38,735 nucleotides of DNA from positions 1 through 38,735 of the forward strand of contig JAAYJI010000246.1 of NCBI GenBank assembly GCA_012523015.1, read 5' to 3'. Below, in pieces: positions 25,553 to 34,008 of the stretch (position 1 is the stretch's first letter; every line of letters begins with the position of its first letter). This DNA is from Candidatus Hydrogenedentota bacterium. Its GTDB lineage: Bacteria; Hydrogenedentota; Hydrogenedentia; Hydrogenedentales; CAITNO01. The position numbers and the translations under genes are program-made. Under the pieces are notes generated by a model. The model was not told the DNA's origin. It was given only the letters and a program-made list of their open reading frames with translations, and did not search any database.

Positions 25553-28381
25553 ATGAAGAAATTACATACGTTTACGCTGGCAGTTTTGATGCTTGCTGCG
25601 TCTGCCACAGCGCTGGAAGAACATTATATTTTCCCGCTGCAAGATAAACATGTGCACGCATCAAGCTTGGTGGAAACGTCGGAAGGGGATATTCTGGCAG
25701 CGTGGTTTCACGGATCAGGCGAGCGCTGGGCCGACGATGTGGCAGTCTTGGGGTCTCGGCTCCGTAAAGGTGCCGATGCGTGGGAACCCGTATTTACCAT
25801 GGCCGATACACCCGATTTCCCGGACTGCAATCCCGTTTTATTCATCGACTCCCAAGAACGCCTTTGGCTCTTCTGGGTCGTGGTACTCGCCAACCGCTGG
25901 GAAAACTGTCTGCTCAAATATCGCCGTGCAGACGTATATAATGAAGACGGCGCGCCCCACTGGAACTGGCAAGACATCATCACTTTTCGGCCCGATGACG
26001 AGTTCCCCGATAAAGTGAAGGAAGCCTTCAAAGCATTGGATTCTCCGGAAGATCTGTGGGCGGAATATGCCCCGCCCTATTCCGAATTGATTGTGGAAGC
26101 GACGCGAGACAGCTTGAAACGGCAGATCGGATGGATGACCCGTAATCATCCTTTGGAATTGCCGACGGGCCGCATTTTGCTTCCCCTGTACCACGACGGC
26201 CTCAATATATGCCTCATGGGTATTTCTGATGATGTGGGCGAGAACTGGACGATCAGCGAGCCTATTATGGGGCTCGGTCATGAGCAGCCCACAGTGGCGC
26301 GGCGCAGCGACGGCAGCCTCCTCGCCTATTTTCGAGACAGCGGCCCGAAACCCTATCGAACGCAATACGCAACCTCCGCCGATGATGGAGAGACTTGGTC
26401 GCTCACCGAGGACACGGACATTCCCAATCCCAGTTCCAGCATGGAAATTCTGGCGCTGCAAGATGGCCGCTGGATCATGATTGCGAACGACTTGGAAGAC
26501 GGACGCCATCGGCTGGGCATGTTCCTATCCACCGATGAAGGACGCAGCTGGCCCGTGGTACGCTATTTAGACGACAACACCGAGGACTGCAGCTTTTCAT
26601 ATCCTTCCCTATTACAAGGGTCGGACGGAAGGATACACGCCTCCTATTCCTATAAGGTGCCTGAAGGCAAAACGATCAAACACGTTTCTTTTATGCCCGA
26701 TTGGATCGAGTCGGAAGATGTGGAACGCGCCGACCGGCCGGAAGAGACGACGCCCGTTGCGGATGATGCACCCGTTGCGGATGATGCGCCTGAGCCGGTC
26801 GAAACAACGAGTTTCACGCCCACAGACGGGGCGTCCCTCGTCGAGCATTGCGCGGCGACCTTGGCGTCTTGGAAAAGCTTCGCCGTGAATTACAACACCA
26901 CCTTTGTCTATACACGCGGTTCGATCAACCAAGAAGCCTTTATGGAAGGCGATATGGTCTTGGGTGAGGGTAATTTAGGACGAATCCACATTAAGCGCCA
27001 AGACAGCGACACCATCACCTATAACAGTCCGGCAGGACAGTTTGTTGTTGCGCCCGCCTTGAACAAATACACGCCCATGCCGCTGGCTGCAAGCCGCAAA
27101 AACTTGGTAGCCACCATGACCACAGGCACGGTGGAACCGCTCCTCGCCTTGTTCGGTGAATTGCTCGAAGGTCAAGTGCCTCCCTTAGATACCCTGTCTT
27201 TCACAGAAACTGAAGTGGGTGAAAAGGCAGTTTGGAATCTTAAAGGGGAAAGCAGCGATTATTTTTTAAATATGATCCTGCCCGTCACGGAACCTGTCGT
27301 TCCCCTGTCACTCACAATGAATTTTAAAGAGCCTTTGATCAACAAATATAACTTTCCCGCCGATGCCGCGCTGTCTATTGTCATGAATTTTTCGGAATGG
27401 TCGCCGGAAATTACCGTGGTAAAAGAAGACTTTGATTTCGTGGCAGCCGACGATGCACAATCCGCCACCTTAGCCGAGCTCTCTACCAAACCCAAAATTG
27501 AAGTGGGACAGCCGGCACCGGACTTTTCGCTTGACGATATGGACGGCAATTCCTTCCGCCTCCAAGAACATATTGGCAAAGAAGTTATTTTGCTGGAATT
27601 TTGGTCGACAAACTGCACGGTCTGTCAGCGGCTTGCCCCGGAACTCAATACTTTCGCTCAAGCAATGGCAGGAGAAGACGTGGGCATTTACGGCATCAAT
27701 CTGCGCGCCACGCCCGAAGCCATCGAATACTTCTTTAAAGAAGACATTCCCGTCTACCCCATTTTGATGGATAGAAACGGTTCGGCAGGTAAATTATATG
27801 ATGCTACAAGCGTGCCCAGAATGGTATTGATTGGTAAAGATGGACTGATCAAAGGCGTCTACAGGGGCATGCCCGAAGGGATTATCAACACGCTGACAGA
27901 GAAGATTCGTCAGCTGCAAACGGAACCCGCCGATTCTCCGGCTGAGGAAGCCAAGATTGTAGTGGGCGCGCAAGCGCCGGATTTCACACTGGGACAAATG
28001 GACGGCGATGAAATACGTCTTTCCGCTTTGACCAAAGAGCATCCTGTAGTCTTGGCATTTTGGGCGAGTTACTGCGGGTATTGTAAACGCGCGCTGCCCA
28101 TAGTTTTAGACGTCATGAATTCTTTTCAAGATAAAGGCGTTGTTTTTTATGGTGTGAACCAGCGGGAAAACCCGGAAAAAATCAAGGCTTATTTTGATGA
28201 TGCCGACTTATCCTTTCCTGTATTGCTGGATACGGATGCGCAAGTGGGAGGCTCCTATGAAATCCGGGGGATTCCAAGAATCGTAATCGTAGGCAAGGAC
28301 GGAATCATTAAAGGTGTACATCAAGGCTTGCAGCCGAATCTGGCTGAATTGCTAAACGACCAACTCTCTAAACTGATTTAA
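25553..28381 (+). CDS. Secreted fusion: BNR sialidase-like, lipoprotein-carrier-like and two TlpA-type thioredoxin domains
   Basis: A 942-residue exported protein. A signal peptide (to ATALEE, residue 18) precedes a six-bladed propeller-like domain, about 20-385, with Asp-box-like turns (SDDVGENW, SADDGETWS, STDEGRSW) as in exo-alpha-sialidase-like proteins. A linker with two VADDAP repeats (401-412) leads to an all-beta domain (about 430-640) resembling LolA/DUF2092-type outer-membrane lipoprotein carriers. Two TlpA/ResA-like domains follow: APDFSLDDMDGNSF with C688-TVC and APDFTLGQMDGDE with C841-GYC. AAGGAG lies 7 bases before the ATG. The second half is related to the next gene. I know of no characterised protein with this order. 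Sialidase activity is not shown, and the propeller may only bind glycans. Confidence 0.85.
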   Translation: MKKLHTFTLAVLMLAASATALEEHYIFPLQDKHVHASSLVETSEGDILAAWFHGSGERWADDVAVLGSRLRKGADAWEPVFTMADTPDFPDCNPVLFIDSQERLWLFWVVVLANRWENCLLKYRRADVYNEDGAPHWNWQDIITFRPDDEFPDKVKEAFKALDSPEDLWAEYAPPYSELIVEATRDSLKRQIGWMTRNHPLELPTGRILLPLYHDGLNICLMGISDDVGENWTISEPIMGLGHEQPTVARRSDGSLLAYFRDSGPKPYRTQYATSADDGETWSLTEDTDIPNPSSSMEILALQDGRWIMIANDLEDGRHRLGMFLSTDEGRSWPVVRYLDDNTEDCSFSYPSLLQGSDGRIHASYSYKVPEGKTIKHVSFMPDWIESEDVERADRPEETTPVADDAPVADDAPEPVETTSFTPTDGASLVEHCAATLASWKSFAVNYNTTFVYTRGSINQEAFMEGDMVLGEGNLGRIHIKRQDSDTITYNSPAGQFVVAPALNKYTPMPLAASRKNLVATMTTGTVEPLLALFGELLEGQVPPLDTLSFTETEVGEKAVWNLKGESSDYFLNMILPVTEPVVPLSLTMNFKEPLINKYNFPADAALSIVMNFSEWSPEITVVKEDFDFVAADDAQSATLAELSTKPKIEVGQPAPDFSLDDMDGNSFRLQEHIGKEVILLEFWSTNCTVCQRLAPELNTFAQAMAGEDVGIYGINLRATPEAIEYFFKEDIPVYPILMDRNGSAGKLYDATSVPRMVLIGKDGLIKGVYRGMPEGIINTLTEKIRQLQTEPADSPAEEAKIVVGAQAPDFTLGQMDGDEIRLSALTKEHPVVLAFWASYCGYCKRALPIVLDVMNSFQDKGVVFYGVNQRENPEKIKAYFDDADLSFPVLLDTDAQVGGSYEIRGIPRIVIVGKDGIIKGVHQGLQPNLAELLNDQLSKLI
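26753..26788 (+). repeat. Two 18-base tandem repeats in the linker
   Basis: The unit CCCGTTGCGGATGATGC plus one base occurs twice, encoding the VADDAP linker between the propeller and carrier-like domains. The copies differ only in the last base, pointing to a recent duplication. Confidence 0.85.
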
Positions 28382-28461
28382 AAAGAGTCGCTCCCAACGA
28401 AGCCGCAGTTGCGTAATCAAGGGTAAACAACACCACCTGAAAAAAAGCAAGGAATCGGTAT

Positions 28462-29763
28462 ATGGATAAAAAAAGGTGGATCAGCCTGATACTACTTTTA
28501 GCGGTGACAGCCGCCTTCGGCTGCTCTATGGTATTTTTGAAGGTTTTTCAGAAACCTGTCGAACCGGACACGGATGCGCCACAGGCAACAGAGACAGCCA
28601 CGGATGCGCCACGGGCGACAGAGACAGCTACGGATGCGCCCGCTCCCCAATCCCCTTTGGATGGGGCTGCGCTCCTGCAAGCGACTGCGGCAGCACTGGG
28701 CACAGGTCATGCGCTCCGCGTAGACCTTGAAGCACAGATAACCGCGAACCAAGGGGCAATCACCCAAAATTCATCGATTGCGGGATCTATCGAATTGGGC
28801 GAAAACAACCTGGGAACACTCCACCTTAAAGACGAACACCTTAGCTTCAGCATTCATAATGATGCCCAAAACTGTGTGACCTTCTTATCCGAAAAGAATC
28901 AATATATAAAGACGCCGGCTATGAAGACACGGAGCGAGCTGCTCTCCCGAGGATTTCCCGGGATCATGGAAGTGCCCTTGCACTGGCTCACCTCGCTCTT
29001 GGCAGGCGCCGTACCTGACCACGATGCGTTGACCGTGTCGGAAGCCAGCTGCGACGGCGTGCCGTGCCGGGCACTGCAGGCGGATTCGCCTGAATACGAA
29101 TTGACCCTGTCCTTATCGCAAGCAACGCCGCCTACGCCTCTTTCCATGGAGGTCGTTTTGAAGCCGGAGGCCATGAAAAAACATCGCGCCCCCGCCAATC
29201 TCAGCGTCAAAATGACGCTGACCTTCCATGATTGGCAACTTGCTTTTGAGCCGCCACAGGACTATTTTACTTTCGTGCCGCCGGCAGGTGCCGTTGAAGC
29301 CACCCAGGACACTGCCGCAGCGGGAAATGCTCCCCGTGAAGGCGATACTGCGCCACTCTTTACGCTCCCGTCTCTTAACGGTGAAAGCGTGGATCTACAG
29401 AACTATGTGGGCGGCCATGTGCTAATCCTCGATTTTTGGGCGACGTGGTGCGGCCCCTGTCGCAGGGTCCTGCCTGTGCTTGCCAAGCTGTCCCAAGAAT
29501 TCGCCGAACGCAATGTCCTTCTTTTCACGATCAACCAACGGGAAACGCCGGAAAAGATTCAAGGCTTTTTAGAACAACAAGGGCTTGATGTTAAGGTCTT
29601 GTTGGATTCCGCCGGAGTGGCAAGCCGTTTGTATCACGTAACCGGTATTCCGCGCATTGTGATCATTGGTAAAGACGGCACGATCAAAAAGATTTACGCA
29701 GGCTTCTCCGAAACCCTCGAAGCATCCATTGCCGCTGTTTTAGAAGAGATGACCGCTTCTTAA
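28462..29763 (+). CDS. Membrane-anchored lipoprotein-carrier-like and TlpA-type thioredoxin protein
   Basis: A 433-residue protein with one N-terminal hydrophobic helix (about residues 5-26). A Cys at 21 (AAFGC) is a poor lipobox, so it is probably membrane-anchored or loosely lipoprotein-like. A TDAP/TETA repeat linker (residues 37-60) precedes a beta-rich domain (65-275) like that of the preceding protein, then a TlpA/ResA-like domain with APLFTLPSLNGES and WCGPC at C330/C333. It lies 80 bases after the sialidase fusion, on the same strand. Its carrier-like plus thioredoxin half matches that protein, so one gene probably arose from the other. Electrons could come from DsbD (3097). Substrate unknown. 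Confidence 0.85.
   Translation: MDKKRWISLILLLAVTAAFGCSMVFLKVFQKPVEPDTDAPQATETATDAPRATETATDAPAPQSPLDGAALLQATAAALGTGHALRVDLEAQITANQGAITQNSSIAGSIELGENNLGTLHLKDEHLSFSIHNDAQNCVTFLSEKNQYIKTPAMKTRSELLSRGFPGIMEVPLHWLTSLLAGAVPDHDALTVSEASCDGVPCRALQADSPEYELTLSLSQATPPTPLSMEVVLKPEAMKKHRAPANLSVKMTLTFHDWQLAFEPPQDYFTFVPPAGAVEATQDTAAAGNAPREGDTAPLFTLPSLNGESVDLQNYVGGHVLILDFWATWCGPCRRVLPVLAKLSQEFAERNVLLFTINQRETPEKIQGFLEQQGLDVKVLLDSAGVASRLYHVTGIPRIVIIGKDGTIKKIYAGFSETLEASIAAVLEEMTAS
28570..28640 (+). repeat. 30-base tandem repeats encoding a TDAP-ATETA linker
   Basis: Two complete 30-base units (28570-28599, 28600-28629) and an 11-base partial third are almost identical, differing at four positions. They encode the repeated TDAP(Q/R)ATETA linker after the membrane segment. 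Few differences suggest recent slippage; copy number may vary between strains. Confidence 0.88.
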
Positions 29764-29776
29764 TCCAGCAACACCC

Positions 29777-30901
29777 TCAGCCGGCAATGCCCGTATTGTA
29801 AGGATCGTAGGCGTCTACAATAATTTGAGCCAGCTGTTCACCCACAATTTCGGGATGATGCCGTTCGTGGATAACTTGGCGGGCACGCTTGCCCAGCTCG
29901 GCGCGCAAATTCGTATCCTCAATAAGACGCAGCAGCGCCGCCCCGTAGGCTTCCACGTCATTATCAGGAACGATCAAGCCCGTTTTTTCATGCTCGATGG
30001 GATATGCCGCACTCTCACAGGCAACGATTGCTTTACCGGCCGCCATGGCATTCAACATCTTGATGGGATAGCCCGACCAAGATACACGGGGTGCAGCGAA
30101 AACCGCATCTTGGGCGAGAAAATATTGAAGCGCGTCAAAGTCCGGAATGAAGGTCATTTCTGTGCCGGGTAGCTCCTCTTTTTCCGCTGTCCCGATTAAT
30201 AACTTTGTTTCGGGCTTTTTGCGACGAACCAGATGCATGGCATTCAACAGCAAATCAAGATTTTGGTAGGCGTCCAAATTGCCCGTATACATGACCGGTG
30301 GCTTCGCCTCACTTTGGGCGGGCACAATCTTTAGAATCCGTTCATCCACCGGCGGCGCTATGATCGTGATTTGTTCTTGAAGACAGCCGCGCACCACCAG
30401 ATGACCTGCCAATCGATTATGGGGCGCAATGACCTTATCGGCGCGCACGGGGAAAAAACGGTCTAAGGCTCTGCCAAAAGAACAGGCGCCCGGCAAGTCC
30501 TTAAAAAAATGGGGTAATTCATCGGCCATGGCGTTGTGGGCGAAATAGAGAATGGGCCGTTTACGTACCGTGAGCGCAGCGAGAAGAGCCTCATAATTAT
30601 GGGCGCAGATAACTTGAATGTGATGATCCAAAATCACACGGCGCAGCTTAAACGCAAGGGTAAGATCTTGGAAGGGTTTGGCGAAAGACGGACCGGCCGC
30701 TGTTTTGCCGGCAAAGGGAACGCGTCGTGCGCGATGAACACGCAAGGTATCGCCCGCTTCGCCCAAGCCATAGCCGTAGACGACCAGATGCACTTCATGA
30801 CCCCGCGCCTGAAGGCATTCTGCTGTATTTTGCAAGAAAACTTGACTCCCCTGTGGCGCAGGGAAGGGGCATGCCCCAACCATAGCAATTCTAAGCGTCA
30901 T
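29777..30901 (-). CDS. GT4-family glycosyltransferase
   Basis: A 374-residue GT-B-fold enzyme. The N-terminal MVGACPFPAPQGSQVF and RGHEVHLVVYGYG are typical acceptor-domain starts; the C-terminal half has VMYTGNLDAYQNLDLLL and an E-x7-E-like region (WSGYPIKMLNAMAAGKAIVA), followed by EHEKTGLIV. The first glutamate of E-x7-E is replaced, with GYP at that place, seen in some GT4 members. It overlaps the phosphatase-family gene at 30898 by four bases (ATGA), so the two form one unit. It is probably cytoplasmic and sugar-nucleotide dependent. Acceptor and product cannot be predicted. Confidence 0.85.
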   Translation of the reverse strand: MTLRIAMVGACPFPAPQGSQVFLQNTAECLQARGHEVHLVVYGYGLGEAGDTLRVHRARRVPFAGKTAAGPSFAKPFQDLTLAFKLRRVILDHHIQVICAHNYEALLAALTVRKRPILYFAHNAMADELPHFFKDLPGACSFGRALDRFFPVRADKVIAPHNRLAGHLVVRGCLQEQITIIAPPVDERILKIVPAQSEAKPPVMYTGNLDAYQNLDLLLNAMHLVRRKKPETKLLIGTAEKEELPGTEMTFIPDFDALQYFLAQDAVFAAPRVSWSGYPIKMLNAMAAGKAIVACESAAYPIEHEKTGLIVPDNDVEAYGAALLRLIEDTNLRAELGKRARQVIHERHHPEIVGEQLAQIIVDAYDPYNTGIAG

Positions 30902-32493
30902 TCGTAATATCCCAACAAGCGCATTCGTTCCTCTAAAAGACGTTCTTCGTCCTCAGTGTACAATTTTACGGGATGAGGTGTCCATTTATTATGGAAAGAA
31001 GTGTTTTCAGGGTGACGGCCCGACAACAGCGAGCGCCCTTCCATCGCCTCCCAATCGACGCCCAGATATTCCAACACCGTTGGTGCTATATCCAGAATCC
31101 CCGGCGCGTCAACTGCTGTGGGGCGGTTCATGGCAAGATACGCCGGATTTTTATGGACACCGCTGCAGCCGGCCTCTTTCCCGCCCGCCCAACGCTCGGG
31201 AGACAGTTCTTCCACCACCGCTCCGCCTCGGGCGCGGGCACATGAAAAGCGGTATCCCCCGCTCCAATCCAAATCTAAAAGAATATCAGGGGCGCGGTGG
31301 GTGTACGGTCCTGTGTAGAGTGCCGCTCGGGGATGAGCCTTCACAACACCGGGCAGCGTCTCCAAGAGCCTGCACAAATCTTCGACAACAGCATCATAGG
31401 ATTCGGGAGCAACAACACCCTGCCCTTCGCGACCTGCCACGTTCAACCGCACCGAGGGCAAATAATCCAATTCATCGGACCAAGCCCGCGTATGACGCCA
31501 GTCAATACCACCGAAACGGGATCGGCTTTCTGCCTGCTCGGCATAGGCCTGAAAACGGCGAAACAAGGAGCCGCGCAATTTAACGGGTACCCAACGGAGC
31601 GCGATTTTTTTGAGCAGGTTCATCTTCGGCGGCGCAAAACGGAGCCAGCCCTGTTCAGCAAGAAAATTATTGAGATGCAAAACCTTTGTGTCGGCACCGC
31701 CGAAACCGTGATCGGAAACAACCAATAAAAGCGTGTCCTCGTCGGCATATTCGGCGATTCGCGCAACAACCCGGTCGAGGCGCTCATAAATGCGGCGCAG
31801 CGGGTGTGTCGGTTCTTTGATTGCGGCGTTGTGCCGCGGACTCTGCTCATCTTCAAGCGCCCAAAAATGATGGGAAGCCGTATCGGCCTCGCCCAAGACG
31901 ACCATGAAAAAATCCCACGCTTCGCATTGAAGCAAGTCAAGGATAATGGATTCTTTTGCGGCTATACGCTGTTCCAAGGCATGGAGTGCGCGCCCGTACC
32001 AAGCTGGTGAAATGCGGTGTTCCTGAAAATCGGCGAAGTGCCACCCCTTCACTTTTGCGAAAGCTTCGGGCGGATAAACAAAACTTCGGTCCATGGCATT
32101 CGCCACAGGCGAATCAAAACCGGCAGCCAAGATCCCGTTGACCGGCTCCGGCGGATAGCTTCCCGGAACGCCTAACACACAGACGCGCCTGTCCGCCTCC
32201 GATAAGATATTCCATAAAGCCGGAGCCTTGCGATCGCGGCTGTTCATGAATCGCAGCGCGTAGGCACCTTCTTGCATTTCAGTGAAATCGACGAGCCCAT
32301 GAACGCCGGGATTCACACCGCAGACACAGGAGCTCCACACAGGAAAAGTCACCGGTGGATTGAGCCCGGCCAATGGCCCCGAGAGCCCCTGTTCTTTGAG
32401 TGCAGCGAGGGCAGGCAAGCGCCCTGCTCCCATCCATTTTTCCACCAGTTCCGGGGAAAAGCCGTCAAGGCCTATAAGGATTACCCGTTTCAT
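30898..32493 (-). CDS. Alkaline-phosphatase-superfamily phosphodiesterase/pyrophosphatase-like enzyme
   Basis: A 531-residue protein of the type I phosphodiesterase/nucleotide pyrophosphatase branch. ILIGLDGFSPELV holds the first metal Asp, PPVTFPVWSS the catalytic Thr, GEADTASHHFW a metal Asp and His, and VVSDHGFGG the later Asp-His pair. SGVHKNP near residue 460 may give another His. No signal peptide or membrane segment is seen, so it may act in the cytoplasm. The family cleaves phosphodiester or phospho-sugar/lipid bonds and includes many sugar-linked members. The gene precedes and overlaps the glycosyltransferase, suggesting joint work on a glycoconjugate. Substrate unknown. Confidence 0.85.
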   Translation of the reverse strand: MKRVILIGLDGFSPELVEKWMGAGRLPALAALKEQGLSGPLAGLNPPVTFPVWSSCVCGVNPGVHGLVDFTEMQEGAYALRFMNSRDRKAPALWNILSEADRRVCVLGVPGSYPPEPVNGILAAGFDSPVANAMDRSFVYPPEAFAKVKGWHFADFQEHRISPAWYGRALHALEQRIAAKESIILDLLQCEAWDFFMVVLGEADTASHHFWALEDEQSPRHNAAIKEPTHPLRRIYERLDRVVARIAEYADEDTLLLVVSDHGFGGADTKVLHLNNFLAEQGWLRFAPPKMNLLKKIALRWVPVKLRGSLFRRFQAYAEQAESRSRFGGIDWRHTRAWSDELDYLPSVRLNVAGREGQGVVAPESYDAVVEDLCRLLETLPGVVKAHPRAALYTGPYTHRAPDILLDLDWSGGYRFSCARARGGAVVEELSPERWAGGKEAGCSGVHKNPAYLAMNRPTAVDAPGILDIAPTVLEYLGVDWEAMEGRSLLSGRHPENTSFHNKWTPHPVKLYTEDEERLLEERMRLLGYYE

Positions 32494-32561
32494 GGGACCA
32501 TGTGTTTCAGCCCATGGCAGGCAACAATCTTGGACGAGCGGGGCACCGCGAAACTTTCCTG

Positions 32562-33827
32562 TTATTTCGTGCCGCTTTGACGCGCTTCAAGGCTGGTTTC
32601 ATCAAAGATGGCTCCATGAATGTCCATGGCAGAAAAATTCATTTGATCCGCCGTCACATCTACGATCCAAAAATGCGATTGGTTGCCGGTCTTTTCCAGA
32701 TACCAGCGCTCTTTACGGGGTGATCTGGGGACGACACCGCCGCTGCCGTCGCCAAGATACAAGGTTCCTTGAGGATCCAGCTCATTGCCGCGCAGTCGTT
32801 TGCTCCGTTTAAAATCATGGTCGTGGTGCTCAAATCCCACAGAAAGCGTGTAGGTATCGAAAAGAGGCAGCCAGTGGGTGCGCCCTGCCTCCGATGCGGA
32901 TCCTTCAAAATCGCGGTGAGAGGGGTAGAGCGGAACGTGGTACACAGCCGCTGTAAAGGGAAGCGAATCAAAGTTCTGCAGCTGCGCTTCTAACCAATCT
33001 TTTTGATCTTCATGAGGCACAATGTGGTTGCTGTCCAAAACAATCATGCCGAAGTTCGCGCCAAAGCGTCGAGAAAAAAACGTCTCTCCTCCTTGCGGGA
33101 AAAAATGATAGTAGAAGGGAGCGCGCTCTTCCAAAGTACCTGTAGATTTGCTGTATTCATGGTTGCCAATCGCCAAGACCAAGGGAATCAACATCCCGTC
33201 AGGCGTCGTGCCGTACTGATGCCACAACTTAAGCCAGCGATTCCATCGGCCCACTTGATTCACATCCCCGTTGGCGTAGGCAAGATCGCCGCCAACAACA
33301 ATAAAACGGGGCGACTGTGCTGATACATGTTTCAGCAGCAGCTCGAAAATACCGGATGCCAGCGTATCGCCTGTAATGGCAAAACGCAAGGGCTCATCGC
33401 CATCGGACAAGGTCTGAAAATGGTAGACGGCCGTCCCGTCGCCTACTGATGCCAGCGTGAATGAATAGGCCTGTCCCGGCTTCAGATCTGTCAATTGGAC
33501 ACTATTGATAAAGCGTTGGTCGGCCAAGTCGGGTATCTGAACCCCTTGTCCTTCCGCGCGCAAGGCTTCGCTTTGCTCCGCTCCCTGCTCATAATACAGC
33601 ACCGCTATTTCTTCGGGTTTTTCGGCTGTATGATAATTGACGGTGACCGATGTCGAAGGATCACCCTGCCACGTCAAGTAAGGCAGATCATAATAGGGCT
33701 GGATACGTATTGGATCGCCAAAGTCAGCGGTACCGAAACCATAGGGTACCAGAATCAAGGTGATACACGATACAATAGCGCCCATAAGGGACCATAGTTT
33801 TTTGTTTCGAAGTTCTTGGGAAAACAT
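32562..33827 (-). CDS. Secreted purple-acid-phosphatase-like metallophosphoesterase
   Basis: A 421-residue protein with an N-terminal membrane/signal segment (residues 13-32), a fibronectin-like beta domain (about 40-130, LTWQGDPSTSVTVNYHT) and a calcineurin-like metallophosphoesterase domain. Metal-binding motifs seen are GDT, GGDLAYANG, GNHEYS, HVPLYPSHR and GFEHHDHDF. This layout matches purple acid phosphatase-like exported phosphatases. Length is usual. A strong AGGAGG ribosome site precedes the ATG, inside a leader that can fold (33841-33933). It lies 68 bases upstream of the phosphatase-superfamily gene on the same strand, so co-transcription is plausible. Phosphate scavenging or glycan phosphate removal are possible roles. 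Confidence 0.87.
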   Translation of the reverse strand: MFSQELRNKKLWSLMGAIVSCITLILVPYGFGTADFGDPIRIQPYYDLPYLTWQGDPSTSVTVNYHTAEKPEEIAVLYYEQGAEQSEALRAEGQGVQIPDLADQRFINSVQLTDLKPGQAYSFTLASVGDGTAVYHFQTLSDGDEPLRFAITGDTLASGIFELLLKHVSAQSPRFIVVGGDLAYANGDVNQVGRWNRWLKLWHQYGTTPDGMLIPLVLAIGNHEYSKSTGTLEERAPFYYHFFPQGGETFFSRRFGANFGMIVLDSNHIVPHEDQKDWLEAQLQNFDSLPFTAAVYHVPLYPSHRDFEGSASEAGRTHWLPLFDTYTLSVGFEHHDHDFKRSKRLRGNELDPQGTLYLGDGSGGVVPRSPRKERWYLEKTGNQSHFWIVDVTADQMNFSAMDIHGAIFDETSLEARQSGTK

Positions 33828-33840
33828 TTTTTCACCCTCC

Positions 33841-33933
33841 TATTTCGGTGAGACGGCTTCCGAGCAGGTTGAAAGATGGTTCACAGCAAAGGAATTACGA
33901 TATTTCATCACCATCTATAAGGAAGCCGAAATA
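33841..33933 (-). other. Long interrupted inverted repeat in the metallophosphoesterase leader
   Basis: Nested pairs TATTTC/GAAATA, GGCTTCC/GGAAGCC (33855-33861 with 33921-33927) and AGATGGT/ACCATCT (33874-33880 with 33910-33916) give 20 base pairs around a 29-base loop. The structure ends just before the AGGAGG site. It could be a processing signal, an attenuator or a translation switch. No known riboswitch was recognised. Confidence 0.4.
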
Positions 33934-34008
33934 TGGATATTTAACAACCCGTTCTTTATCTCGTTGAGGATAAATATACGGTGTCTGCTCTTTTATTTCA
34001 ATCGCTTA

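Noticed and set aside
25838-26509. 223-codon minus-strand open frame opposite the sialidase domain
   Set aside because: It is fully inside a gene with convincing Asp-box motifs and has no ribosome site.
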